DNA of 33,180 bases, taken from IMG/VR virus record IMGVR_UViG_3300030060_001372, positions 1 through 33,180 of that record; one strand, given 5' to 3'. The notes beneath the pieces were generated by a model. That model was not told the DNA's origin. It ran no database searches and saw nothing but the letters and a program-made list of their open reading frames with translations. Of the stretch, positions 1 to 8,357 are shown piece by piece; position 1 is the stretch's first letter, and each line of letters begins with the position of its first letter. The stretch is from a virus. A program made the position numbers and the translations under genes.

Positions 1-410
1 GGTTTTCGTGATGATATTCATTATTATCAAATGAGAACAGATGACAAACTTTTAGCATACATTACAAAACTTCAAAACGAAGCTGATGCAGTAACTAATA
101 GATTAGTTAAGTTAGAAGCTGATATAAATAAAATGCCTAATAAAGCTGGTACTAAAAAGCAGATAGATTTTTTAAAAATGTTAGAAGAAAGACAATCTCG
201 ATTACGAGCAAGAATTACTGACTATGAAGGTAAGTTAGGTAAATTTACTAGAGAAGATTTTACATTTCCTATTTTTTATAACAAAGAATTATTATCTACA
301 AGCAATGAGGCAAGACAAACTCTAACAAGAATATTTGGTGAAGATTATGAAGCACAACGATTAGCTGCTGGTAAAGATACATTTGGTGTATTTGAAGATG
401 CTGAAAAAAC
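1..410. repeat. Left copy of a divergent end overlap (about 92% identical to 32771-33180)
   Basis: Bases 1-410 align gap-free to 32771-33180. The first 76 bases are identical; the remaining 334 contain 32 mismatches by my count, and the reading frame is kept (11 amino-acid changes in 136 residues). This is the same gene segment seen twice, not two different genes. Confidence 0.95.
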
Positions 411-2082
411 ATTGCGTAAAATTTTGCAAGAAGATGGTGATGATATGCAAAATCCATTACGTGATACTGGCAAAAAGCCAACTATGAAACATTTGAAAAC
501 ACGTAAAACAAATGTAGATGTAGCAAAAGTAATAGATTTTATTCACGCTGACATGCAAGCGTTACATACATACATTGACCGCATGGGTAGACAAGTATCT
601 TTTGCTAATAAATATGGTGGCAGAAGTATCAATGAAGTGCTTGAAGATTTGGAATATGATGCACGTGTAGATGGTTTAAATGATAAAGAGATAGCATCAC
701 TAAAGGCTGGTTTTTATGGTGATTATGAGCGTGTTATGGGAACATTGCAAAGAAGCAATGATCGCTGGGATACGCAAGCACTTAAAGCAGCAAGAGCATG
801 GACAGCATGGACATATCTGCCATTAGCAGGTGTATCTGCTATAACAGATGCAGGGTCTATTGTTATGGCTCATGGTATGAAGGATGTAATACAAGCAGGT
901 ATTGCTGCAACAGATACAGCATTTTTAGGTAAAGCAATCAAGGAAGCTCAACTATCAGGTGAGTTACTAGATATAACTAAAAATGTTTATGCAAGAGAGA
1001 TGCTTAACGATACAGTTAGGCGCGTAAAACCAACAAAACTTGAGAAAACAGTTCAAGTAGGAAATCAGATTTTTTATACAGCTAACGGATTAGCACCAAT
1101 TACATTTGCGGGTAAATCATTAGATACTTTGATTGTTCAGAATAGATTTATAAAACAATCACGTAATTGGGCTAATGGTACAATCTCAAAGTTTGAGCGT
1201 GAATATTTGGCTAGGTATGGCATTGATGAAGATATGGCAAAATTTATTGCCAAAGCTCCTACGCAAAAACATGAAAGTAGAGATTTTGAAATATCTAATA
1301 CAGATGCATGGGATCAATCTACGCCTCAAGGAAGAGAGATAGTACGTAAATATCAAGCAGCATTGGCATCACATGCTAACAATACTATTGTTATGGGGCA
1401 GACATTTGATAAGCCATTGATTATGGATGGTGTTGTTTATATGCGTGACAATCCATTTTTTCAATCTGTAAGAAAAGCATTCCCAACTCAATTTAAGATT
1501 GAAAAACGATTGCGTACAGGACAAGTAAATATGGTTCGTGTTGAATCAGGTTTACTAACTATTCCATTTACATTTATGAACTTTGCATTTGGTGCAAACA
1601 ATAAAATATTAGGTGCAATTAGAGATCCAAATAGACGATATAGAATGCAAGGTATAGTTGCATTGCTTGGTTTATCTTATCTATCATTGGCTGCAAAAAA
1701 ACCTGATTACTGGTTTGAGAAACGTAAATCGCCTGACATTATGGCTCGTATTGTAGATCATTCTGGTGTGTTAGGTATATATAGTGACCTTGCATATACT
1801 GGATTACAGATTGCTGGTAATACAGGAGTTGTTACAAAAGATGCTATTATCCCTCCTAAATATATAAATCCAGATAGAGATGAAAGATTGTTAGATGCTT
1901 TTATAGAACCTTTTGGTGCGCCAGCAGGTTTGGCTACAGATTATTATCGTTCAATTGATGATTATTTTGCTGGTCGAGAATCCGATGCAGCAGAAAGATT
2001 GAAGTATTCTCTGCCATTTATAGGGCTACAACCTTTTCGGGATGATATGAGAGAATTTGTTGGAAGCGTTGGGCGAAACTGA
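1..2082 (+). CDS. Internal virion protein, gp16-like, C-terminal part (5' end cut by window)
   Basis: The frame is open from base 1 (reads GFRDDIHYYQ before the first ATG at 31), so this is the C-terminal 693 residues of a gene whose N-terminal part lies at 31625-33180. Joined at the homologous overlap, the protein is about 1,075 aa. It sits directly after gp14- and gp15-like genes and before the T7-type tail fibre, which is the position of T7 gp16, the large ejection protein that enters the host envelope on infection. Visible features are a charged, coiled-coil-like stretch near residues 20-80, an Ala/Gly-rich hydrophobic segment near residues 255-320, and a hydrophobic stretch near 545-560 (GIVALLGLSYLSLAA). 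I see no lytic transglycosylase motif. The role is inferred from position and size; the sequence itself is not strongly diagnostic. Confidence 0.75.
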   Translation, partial: GFRDDIHYYQMRTDDKLLAYITKLQNEADAVTNRLVKLEADINKMPNKAGTKKQIDFLKMLEERQSRLRARITDYEGKLGKFTREDFTFPIFYNKELLSTSNEARQTLTRIFGEDYEAQRLAAGKDTFGVFEDAEKTLRKILQEDGDDMQNPLRDTGKKPTMKHLKTRKTNVDVAKVIDFIHADMQALHTYIDRMGRQVSFANKYGGRSINEVLEDLEYDARVDGLNDKEIASLKAGFYGDYERVMGTLQRSNDRWDTQALKAARAWTAWTYLPLAGVSAITDAGSIVMAHGMKDVIQAGIAATDTAFLGKAIKEAQLSGELLDITKNVYAREMLNDTVRRVKPTKLEKTVQVGNQIFYTANGLAPITFAGKSLDTLIVQNRFIKQSRNWANGTISKFEREYLARYGIDEDMAKFIAKAPTQKHESRDFEISNTDAWDQSTPQGREIVRKYQAALASHANNTIVMGQTFDKPLIMDGVVYMRDNPFFQSVRKAFPTQFKIEKRLRTGQVNMVRVESGLLTIPFTFMNFAFGANNKILGAIRDPNRRYRMQGIVALLGLSYLSLAAKKPDYWFEKRKSPDIMARIVDHSGVLGIYSDLAYTGLQIAGNTGVVTKDAIIPPKYINPDRDERLLDAFIEPFGAPAGLATDYYRSIDDYFAGRESDAAERLKYSLPFIGLQPFRDDMREFVGSVGRN

Positions 2083-2088
2083 TTGTGC

Positions 2089-2105
2089 GTTGAATTTTAT
2101 TCAAC
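2089..2105 (+). terminator. Short hairpin between ejection protein and tail fibre genes
   Basis: GTTGAAT-TTT-ATTCAAC is a perfect 7-bp stem with a 3-base loop in the 43-bp gap. It is AT-rich with no following T run, so it is at best a weak attenuator or an mRNA-processing site. Confidence 0.25.
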
Positions 2106-2125
2106 ATCATGTTAGGGGATAAGTT

Positions 2126-3796
2126 ATGACAATTAATTTGAGCGATAATTCACCTAGAGTAAATTACACTGTGTCGCAAGGTGCTACGCAGAGTGCATTT
2201 GCTGTGCCTTTTGAATTTTTTGATGATGATGATCTTAATGTATATGTTGATGGCACACTTAAAACATTAACAACACATTATACAACTGCTGATGATTCTG
2301 GTAATTCTCAAGCTCATACATCAGGCACAACTGGCTTTATACATTTTACATCTGGTAATCATGTTACTGGTGCTACTGGTGGTTCAAGTGTTGTTATAAC
2401 ACGTGATATAGATATAGATCGTGTAACTGACTTCCCATTATCAGGCCCATTTAATGTAAGCACTTTAAATACAGAGTTAGACAGAATTATAGCAATTGCT
2501 GCTGATATTGATGATGCAGCAAATCGTGCGTTAATATTATCAGATTTTGATACAACAGCATCACTTATTCTACCTGATATAACTACCAGAGCAAATAAAC
2601 AGCTTGGGTTTGATGGTAGCGGTAATCTTGTAGCTGAAGAAGGTAAGGTTAGTTCAGTATCAACTAGTGTATCAGCCGTCTCTGCTGGTGGCACACCAAC
2701 TGCAAGCGCAACCTTTACTGCAAGTTCTGGTGCATTAGCATTAGCATTTGGTCTTGTAACAGGTAATACAGGTGCAACTGGTTCAACTGGTGCTGCTGGT
2801 AAAAACACTGGTCTTGCTATGACATTTAGTAATAGCACCTCAGATGCAGATCCGGGTGCTGGAAAAGTTGCTTTTAATAATGGCACTGTAAGTTCTGTTT
2901 CTGAAATTTATTTTGATGATGTTGATGATAATAGTGCAACAGTAAGTTCATTTATACAAAGTTGGGATGATGTAAGTAATGCTACTGCACGTGGTATCTT
3001 GTTGATTGTTAAAGAAACTGATCCAAGCGTCTATGGTTTATTCAAGGTTAGCGGTGCTGTTACCAACGCTTCTGGATATTCAAAAGTACCAGTAACTCAT
3101 GTTGTTTCAAATGGATCTTTTAGTAATACTGATGGAATACAAGTATCATTTGCATATTCTGGTGCTGATGGGTCTGCTGGCTCAGCAGCATCTATTGCTG
3201 TAGGTTCTGTTACTGCAAACACTTTGTCAGCCGGTTCATCTGCAACTGCTGCTGTTGCTAATGCTGGTAGCTCTTCTGCCGGTCAATTTAATTTTACGTT
3301 TGGTATTCCTACGGGTGCTACGGGAGCTACAGGCGCACAAGGCCCACAAGGCCCATCTGGCACCGGCTCTGGTGACATGAATGATGTCATAGATGATACT
3401 TCTCCCCAGCTTGGAGGAGATTTGGATGTTGTAACGCACGATATCGTCAGTACAAGTAACAGAAACATAGACATTTTACCCAACGGTTCTGGTAAGGTAA
3501 ACCTAGATGGCGATGGTTCAAGCGGAGGCGTGACCGTATCAGATGGCCTAGTGGACATCCGCACCGGCACTGGTAGTCGCGCACAAATCAAACTCTATTG
3601 TGAATCAAGCAATGCACACGCTCAAACTATACAGCCACAGCCCCACTCGGCTGGGGTAACTAATACGCTTACGCTCCCGGCTGGAAGTAGCGCAGAATTA
3701 GTAAGCACTACTGCAACTCAAACGCTTACTAACAAAACTATCGTTGGGGTTGCAACAGAGGCTGATATTGTTGCGTTGAGCATAGCTTTGGGTTGA
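2126..3796 (+). CDS. T7 gp17-like tail fibre with collagen-like repeats
   Basis: 556 aa. The first ~140 residues resemble the phage T7 tail fibre N-terminal domain (PF03906), which anchors the fibre to the tail: they start with an NYT-type motif and proceed through FAVPFEFFDDDDLNVYVDG, an ITRDIDIDRVTDF segment and LNTELDRIIAIAADI. Two Gly-X-Y collagen-like stretches follow (near residues 212-225 and 393-412, e.g. GATGATGAQGPQGPSG), typical of trimeric shafts. The C-terminal part carries LGGDLDV and TATQTLTNKTI motifs common in fibre modules of marine phages. Start ATG follows AGGGGATAAGTT. From about base 3310 the codon choice becomes visibly more GC-rich, suggesting a swapped distal module. 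It should contact the host receptor or position the distal proteins encoded next. Confidence 0.88.
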   Translation: MTINLSDNSPRVNYTVSQGATQSAFAVPFEFFDDDDLNVYVDGTLKTLTTHYTTADDSGNSQAHTSGTTGFIHFTSGNHVTGATGGSSVVITRDIDIDRVTDFPLSGPFNVSTLNTELDRIIAIAADIDDAANRALILSDFDTTASLILPDITTRANKQLGFDGSGNLVAEEGKVSSVSTSVSAVSAGGTPTASATFTASSGALALAFGLVTGNTGATGSTGAAGKNTGLAMTFSNSTSDADPGAGKVAFNNGTVSSVSEIYFDDVDDNSATVSSFIQSWDDVSNATARGILLIVKETDPSVYGLFKVSGAVTNASGYSKVPVTHVVSNGSFSNTDGIQVSFAYSGADGSAGSAASIAVGSVTANTLSAGSSATAAVANAGSSSAGQFNFTFGIPTGATGATGAQGPQGPSGTGSGDMNDVIDDTSPQLGGDLDVVTHDIVSTSNRNIDILPNGSGKVNLDGDGSSGGVTVSDGLVDIRTGTGSRAQIKLYCESSNAHAQTIQPQPHSAGVTNTLTLPAGSSAELVSTTATQTLTNKTIVGVATEADIVALSIALG

Positions 3797-3808
3797 TAGG
3801 AGAGAAGT

Positions 3809-4168
3809 ATGGCTAATACATTTAAAGTGGTATCTCATGATGTGATGCCAGCAAGCTCTGGAACACCAGAGGATTTGTACACAACGCCTAGCTCAACAAC
3901 TACCGTTGTTCTGGGAATGGTGCTGGCAAACGTACATACAAGTCAGGTTACAACGAGCGTCAAGCTAGTGAGTGACACCAGCGGTGGTGGCAGGGCAGCA
4001 ACAAACACAACAACTTTTCTGTTGAAAGATGCACCTATCCCTGTTGGTGGTTCGCTAGAAATACTGGCTGGCAATAAGGTCGTGCTTGAAACAACTGACA
4101 AAATTCAAGTTGATTGTTCGGTTACAGATAAAACCTCAGTAACTATGTCCATCATGGAGATCACCTAA
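3809..4168 (+). CDS. Small tail-associated protein, unknown
   Basis: 119 aa, preceded by a strong ribosome site (AGGAGAG). The sequence is rich in Thr, Ser and Val and looks all-beta (MANTFKVVSHDVMP..., TTVVLGMVLANVHTSQV, KVVLETTDKIQVDCSVTDK), as in small structural or fibre-tip proteins encoded with tail fibres. It ends in a TAATG junction with the next gene, so the two are translationally coupled. I do not recognise a named family; a structural role is inferred from location and composition. Confidence 0.6.
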   Translation: MANTFKVVSHDVMPASSGTPEDLYTTPSSTTTVVLGMVLANVHTSQVTTSVKLVSDTSGGGRAATNTTTFLLKDAPIPVGGSLEILAGNKVVLETTDKIQVDCSVTDKTSVTMSIMEIT

Positions 4169-4809
4169 TGGCGTATATTGGCAAAGGCGTTATAGGCGTT
4201 GAACATCCTAGTACCTCTGCGCTGACCGCAACATCAGTTACATCTACTGGTGCAATTTCTGGAACAACAGGCACATTTTCTGGTGCTGTTGGTGTTACTG
4301 GCATCACTACAGCAACAGGTGGCTTAAATGTAGGCACAATCAAAGATGCTGGCAATAATGCAACTGCAATGACGATTGATAGTAGTGGTCGTGTTCTTAC
4401 GCCAGCAAGACCAGCTTTTCTTGCAAGGCGTAATGATACAACAACATCAGTTAGTAATGGTAGCATTTTTAATTTTGATAGTGTCAGTATTTACGGAGGA
4501 TTTGATACCGCTAGTGGATATAATACAAGTACATACACATACACTTGTCCAATAGCAGGGTTATATCATTTTCACGTTAGTGCAATAATTGGCAGTGCAA
4601 CTTATTCAAACGCACAATGGAAAATTCAATTGAATGGCAGTGATTACGAACAAAGACACTTTTCTTCAACAAACTCAGATTATTACACAAATAGTATAGA
4701 TACTTACATCAACGCTTCTGCAAATGATACAGTACGTATTAAAGCTGGAACTAGTTTATATTTTTATGGCAATCAATGGTCTGTGTTTATGGGACATTTA
4801 ATAGGATAA
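4168..4809 (+). CDS. Tail protein with C-terminal C1q-like domain
   Basis: 213 aa. The N-terminal ~75 residues are Ser/Thr/Gly-rich repeats of the type 'TGAISGTTGTFSG', as in phage fibre shafts, followed by a MTIDSSGRV motif. Residues from about 80 to the end look like a C1q/TNF-type jelly roll: FLARRNDTT, then TSTYTYTCPIAGLYHFHVSA, KIQLNGSDYE and a final WSVFMGHLIG strand match the usual C1q core (aromatic, G-x-Y-x-F). C1q heads are trimeric binding domains, so this is likely a receptor-binding tip or side fibre. The start overlaps the upstream stop (TAATG). Family assignment is from motif recognition, not a search. Confidence 0.75.
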   Translation: MAYIGKGVIGVEHPSTSALTATSVTSTGAISGTTGTFSGAVGVTGITTATGGLNVGTIKDAGNNATAMTIDSSGRVLTPARPAFLARRNDTTTSVSNGSIFNFDSVSIYGGFDTASGYNTSTYTYTCPIAGLYHFHVSAIIGSATYSNAQWKIQLNGSDYEQRHFSSTNSDYYTNSIDTYINASANDTVRIKAGTSLYFYGNQWSVFMGHLIG

Positions 4810-4813
4810 GATA

Positions 4814-5047
4814 ATGTCAAATTATAAAAATATTATTAGAATAAATGCTCTTGCAACAACTGTTAATATCGTTGAAACGGCTGATGATATACTGCAAGCA
4901 AGTGATTGGACACAACTACCTGATAGCGGATTGACCAGTGATTGTGTAGCAGCATTTGCAACATATCGTACAAGTATCCGCACTATACGAAAAACTAATC
5001 CAGATAGCCCAACTTGGCCTGATGCACCTACAGAGGAGTGGAGCTAA
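4814..5047 (+). CDS. Tail assembly chaperone-like small protein
   Basis: 77 aa. The motif DWTQLPDSGLTSDCVAAFAT followed by YRTSIRTIRKTNPDSPTWPD is characteristic of small phage tail-fibre assembly chaperones (PF16778-type), where a short Trp/Pro-rich protein is encoded between fibre genes. It lies between the C1q-like and S74 proteins and its TAA overlaps the ATG of the next gene. Likely job: folding or attachment of the neighbouring fibre proteins, or a fibre-tip subunit. Start ATG at 4814 follows only a weak GATAA ribosome site, so coupling to the upstream gene is likely. Confidence 0.75.
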   Translation: MSNYKNIIRINALATTVNIVETADDILQASDWTQLPDSGLTSDCVAAFATYRTSIRTIRKTNPDSPTWPDAPTEEWS

Positions 5048-6177
5048 TGCCATATATTGGAAGAAGCCTTGGGGATGGAGTTCGTGCAAGGTATATCTAC
5101 GCAGCCACCAGCGGACAAACAACCTTTAGCGGCAACGATGTCAACGGCATAGCCCTTGCCTATAGTGATACATTGTACATGGATGTTTATCAGAATGGTG
5201 TGCTTCTTAAGCCTGTCACTGACTACGCTAGTACAACAGGCACAAGCGTTGTGCTTGTAACAGGGGCAAGCACTGACGATGTGCTTGAGATGATCGTGTA
5301 CGACAGTTTTGCTGTGGCTGACACTGTATCGGCAGCTAATGGCGGTACATTTAGCGGCAACATGGCAATGAGTGGCACACTTGCTGTCACAGATGATGCG
5401 AATTTTGACAGCGGCACATTATTTGTTGATGCGAGTACAAACAGGGTCGGGATTGGTACGACTTCACCATCACAACTTTTATCGATTTTTGATAGTGGCA
5501 GTGCAAGGATGGAGATAAAATCTGGTACAAGCGGCACATCAATCATCGATATGGGTGATACGGATGATGCTGACATTGCTGGTATTCGGTATTCTCATGC
5601 TGATAATGATATGACATTTCGTGCGAATAATGATGTTCGTATGACGATTGATTCTAGTGGTGCTTTGTTAGTTCATACCTCAAGCAGAACAGGAACTTCT
5701 AATTTTGTTGTTGAAGCAGATACATCTTCTGAAAATCCAATGTCTATTGTTAACTCAAGAACGAGTGCTGCTACAGACTATCATATGCTTTTTTATCGTG
5801 CAGGAAGCATTGTCGGTTCTGTGCAAACAAGTTTATCGGCTACATCATTCGTCACATCATCGGATTATCGCTTGAAAGAAAACGTCACTGACATTACAGA
5901 CGCAACTGATAGGCTGAAGCAACTTAATCCTATTAAGTTTAATTTTATTTCAGATGCTGATACAACGCTTGATGGATTTTTAGCACATGAAGTACAAAGC
6001 ATTGTGCCAGAGGCAGTCACAGGCACTAAAGATGCAACTGAAAAATATACGGATGAGGATGGGAAAGAACAAACGAGGATTGTTCCACAAGGCATAGACC
6101 AAGCTAAATTAGTGCCTCTGCTTGTCAAAACCATTCAAGAGTTAGAAGCTCGTATCACAGCCTTGGAGAGTGCGTAA
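5047..6177 (+). CDS. Tail fibre/spike with C-terminal S74 intramolecular chaperone
   Basis: 376 aa from ATG 5047 (TAATG overlap with the previous gene; the in-frame GTG at 5038 lacks this coupling). The N-terminal part resembles a tail-attachment module (YIGRSLGDGVRARYIYAA ... LYMDVYQNGVLLKPVTDYA). The middle is a fibre shaft with NRVGIGTTSPS and NDVRMTIDSSG motifs. From about residue 270 the classic peptidase S74 signature SDYRLKENV appears, then LKQLNPIKFNF, DGFLAHEVQ, IVPEAVTG and a terminal helix ending LEARITALES. S74 domains trimerise the fibre and then self-cleave using the Ser-Lys dyad visible in SDYRLK. The mature fibre is probably about 270 residues. Confidence 0.88.
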   Translation: MPYIGRSLGDGVRARYIYAATSGQTTFSGNDVNGIALAYSDTLYMDVYQNGVLLKPVTDYASTTGTSVVLVTGASTDDVLEMIVYDSFAVADTVSAANGGTFSGNMAMSGTLAVTDDANFDSGTLFVDASTNRVGIGTTSPSQLLSIFDSGSARMEIKSGTSGTSIIDMGDTDDADIAGIRYSHADNDMTFRANNDVRMTIDSSGALLVHTSSRTGTSNFVVEADTSSENPMSIVNSRTSAATDYHMLFYRAGSIVGSVQTSLSATSFVTSSDYRLKENVTDITDATDRLKQLNPIKFNFISDADTTLDGFLAHEVQSIVPEAVTGTKDATEKYTDEDGKEQTRIVPQGIDQAKLVPLLVKTIQELEARITALESA

Positions 6178-7268
6178 TGAGTAAAGCAGCAGAACTAGCC
6201 GCACTGATTGGCTCAGGTCAGGCGCAGGGTAACAAGAATTTGATTATCAATGGGGCGATGACTATTGACCAACGCCATGATGGTTCTTCTTTTACAATAG
6301 TAAATGGAAACTCTTTAACTGGTGTTATTGCAGATCGTTTTAGAGTTAATGAAACTAGTGGAGCAGAGATGACTGGTCAAAGAGTTGCTGACGCACCAGT
6401 TGGATTTGAATATTCTAGTAAACTAACGATAACGACTGCTGATTCATCTCTAGGCTCTACTGAGTTTCACAGAATGATACAGCCTATTGAGGGCAAAAAT
6501 ATAAGTAATTTGAATTGGGGAACTTCTAACGCTAAAACCCTTACACTAACATTCTATGTAAAATCTAGCCTTACTGGTCAGTATTATATTAGTGTATTTA
6601 ATAACGCAGCAGACCGTACCTTACTCAAAGGGTATACAATAAGTTCCGCTGACACTTGGGAAAAGAAGACTATTACAATAATTGGTGACCAATCTGGCAC
6701 TTGGTTAACTACAAATGCTGTTGGTATTTATTTAATGTGGTCACTAGGAACTGGGTCAAGTTATCAATCAAGCACCCTTGACGCTTATCAAGCTGGATTT
6801 TATATGGCTAAATCTGATCAAGTAAATTTGGCGGCAACCAATAGTTCAACATGGCAGCTTACTGGAGTGCAGCTTGAAGTCGGAGATGGGCCGGGAACCG
6901 CTTTTGAGCATGAGGACTTTGGAACTACGTTAGCCAAGTGTCAGAGGTACTACTCACAGTACGATGCGACAAATGGTGGATTTGTTGCGTCCGGCTTTTT
7001 TTACAATACAACTGCTGTTGAGGCCTCTGTGCGCTACCCTCAAAGAATGAGGGCGGCAGCAACAATATCAACAAGCGGCACATTAAGTGACCTTGTTATT
7101 CAACGGGCTGGAACTTCAAACGCTACTACATCATCAATAAGTTCAGGTAATGCAACCACGGTTGCTTACAAATTGATGCCAGTGGCTGGTTCATCTTCTA
7201 CGGCAGGATACGGCACAAATATATTGGCTCAAGGTACAGTTATTTTGACACATGATGCGGAGTTATAA
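6177..7268 (+). CDS. Putative receptor-binding tail protein
   Basis: 363 aa, coupled to the S74 gene by a TAATG junction. It carries NLIINGAMTIDQRHDG followed by VIADRFRVNE, a motif pair found in many phage tail proteins, with a beta-rich central region (LTLTFYVKSSLTGQYYISVF) that resembles a carbohydrate-binding jelly roll. WQLTGVQLEVGDGPGTAFEHEDFG and LAKCQRYYSQYD complete the pattern. It probably forms a receptor-binding or adhesin part of the tail. The specific ligand cannot be told from sequence. Confidence 0.75.
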   Translation: MSKAAELAALIGSGQAQGNKNLIINGAMTIDQRHDGSSFTIVNGNSLTGVIADRFRVNETSGAEMTGQRVADAPVGFEYSSKLTITTADSSLGSTEFHRMIQPIEGKNISNLNWGTSNAKTLTLTFYVKSSLTGQYYISVFNNAADRTLLKGYTISSADTWEKKTITIIGDQSGTWLTTNAVGIYLMWSLGTGSSYQSSTLDAYQAGFYMAKSDQVNLAATNSSTWQLTGVQLEVGDGPGTAFEHEDFGTTLAKCQRYYSQYDATNGGFVASGFFYNTTAVEASVRYPQRMRAAATISTSGTLSDLVIQRAGTSNATTSSISSGNATTVAYKLMPVAGSSSTAGYGTNILAQGTVILTHDAEL

Positions 7269-7270
7269 TA

Positions 7271-7435
7271 ATGAACATTGATAGCACACAATGGGTCAAC
7301 GCAGACAAAGACACAGTAAAAGCTGTAATTGATGGCAGCACTATGTTTGTACCGTGTGACCCAGATAACAGACACTATGCGGAAATTCAAAAGCAAGTAT
7401 CGGCTGGCACTCTAACTATAGCAGATGCGGATTAA
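7271..7435 (+). CDS. 54-aa tail cassette protein
   Basis: Short ORF starting two bases after the preceding stop and ending at 7435. Translation begins MNIDSTQWVNADKDTVKAVI and continues DGSTMFVPCDPDNRHYAEIQ; this 'VPxDPxNRHYAEI' pattern is common in tiny phage proteins that follow fibre genes and resemble fibre assembly factors. Tight packing (2-bp gap before it, 3-bp gap after it) and a conserved-looking sequence support a real gene. Function unknown; a chaperone or fibre-tip role is inferred from position. Confidence 0.7.
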   Translation: MNIDSTQWVNADKDTVKAVIDGSTMFVPCDPDNRHYAEIQKQVSAGTLTIADAD

Positions 7436-7438
7436 TGA

Positions 7439-7951
7439 ATGGAGCCGATAACAACAGCTATTGCTGCGGTTACTGCGGCTTCCAATGCTATAGGGTTTAT
7501 CAAGGCTCGTATCAATGATGTTCAATCTGTTGCAGATATTTCAGACCAGATCGGTACGTTATTCTCAGCGCAAAAGAAACTCAACGAAGAACGTAATAAA
7601 CAAGCTGGTGTTGGTGACATCAACATTCGCAGTTCAATTGATGCAGTTCTTGAAGCTAAAAAACTTAATGAACAGATGCAAGAAATTGCTACCATGATTA
7701 ATCTGCGTTGGCCTAAGCCAGCCGACCAACCTAGTACATGGCAGGAGATTCTTAACCATCATAATCAGAAACTTAGGGAACAAAAAGAAGCGATTAAGAA
7801 AGCGCAAGTTGAAGCGGCAAGAAGGCAACACGAAATATCAGAGGCAATTAAAACGGCGTTTATTATCGTCGGTGTACTCTTGGTAGCTGTGTTCTTTTTT
7901 ATTGTAATGTTTATGACGATTGCTAGAAGTGTTGAAGTTATTTCATTATGA
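7439..7951 (+). CDS. Coiled-coil membrane protein, lysis-region
   Basis: 170 aa. An Ala-rich N-terminus (ITTAIAAVTAASNAIGFIKA) is followed by a long charged helical part (residues ~40-135, many Lys/Glu/Gln, coiled-coil-like) and one strong transmembrane segment near residues 140-162 (TAFIIVGVLLVAVFFFIVMF). It opens a tight chain of overlapping genes that ends in the endopeptidase, so a part in lysis or the envelope is plausible. I do not recognise a named family. The stop overlaps the next start (ATGA). Confidence 0.7.
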   Translation: MEPITTAIAAVTAASNAIGFIKARINDVQSVADISDQIGTLFSAQKKLNEERNKQAGVGDINIRSSIDAVLEAKKLNEQMQEIATMINLRWPKPADQPSTWQEILNHHNQKLREQKEAIKKAQVEAARRQHEISEAIKTAFIIVGVLLVAVFFFIVMFMTIARSVEVISL

Positions 7952-8157
7952 CAGATTGGTTTAAAAAATATTTACAATTTAATGTAACGGCAAAGCTAAC
8001 AATGGTTGCATCTGTTGCTATGTCATGGCGATGTGCTGAATGGTTTATGAATCTTGAACAACCTACAACACAACAAAGTGCATTTGTATCTGTGATTATG
8101 GGTGTAATGACAGGTGTGTATGGTATTTATTTAGGTAAATCTGGTGGTGATAAATAA
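7948..8157 (+). CDS. Small membrane protein, candidate holin
   Basis: 69 aa with two hydrophobic segments (about residues 17-34, TMVASVAMSWRCAEWFM, and 45-62, FVSVIMGVMTGVYGIYLG), short charged ends and a C-terminal KSGGDK. The size and two-segment layout fit a class II holin. It overlaps both neighbours (ATGA upstream, TAATG downstream). Another holin-like gene lies 200 bp downstream, so one may be a holin and the other an antiholin. The assignment rests on topology and context only. Confidence 0.65.
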   Translation: MTDWFKKYLQFNVTAKLTMVASVAMSWRCAEWFMNLEQPTTQQSAFVSVIMGVMTGVYGIYLGKSGGDK

Positions 8158-8357
8158 TGTATCAGGCTGTTATTGTAGCTTGCCTTATCGCATCACCCAC
8201 CGATTGTTTGTATATTGAAGCGCAGAAATGGCATTCAAGTGAGTCAGCTTGTATATCGCATGCTATTCATCTTGCTGGTCAGGTGCATATTCGTATGCCC
8301 GGATATAAACCAACACAGTATATCTGTAAGGAATTAAAGAAAGGTAGGCTGTTATGA
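8157..8357 (+). CDS. Small cysteine-containing protein in lysis cassette
   Basis: 66 aa. The N-terminus is mildly hydrophobic (MYQAVIVACLIASP) and the rest has conserved-looking Cys (C9, C17, C32, C58) and His, ending PGYKPTQYICKELKK. It is overlapped at both ends by neighbours, which supports coding. The hydrophobic start plus cysteines would suit a periplasmic or spanin-like role, but there is no clear lipobox. Function unknown. Confidence 0.6.
   Translation: MYQAVIVACLIASPTDCLYIEAQKWHSSESACISHAIHLAGQVHIRMPGYKPTQYICKELKKGRLL

Noticed and set aside
1-410. Direct terminal repeat of T7 type
   Set aside because: The two end copies differ at 32 positions and lie inside one coding gene; real packaged terminal repeats are identical.
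2359-2886. 175-codon minus-strand frame opposite the tail fibre
   Set aside because: Low-complexity Val/Pro/Ala translation that mirrors the Ser/Thr/Gly-rich fibre; no ribosome site and no independent motif.
5223-5576. 117-codon minus-strand frame opposite the S74 fibre
   Set aside because: Mirror translation of repeat-rich coding sequence, no start signal.
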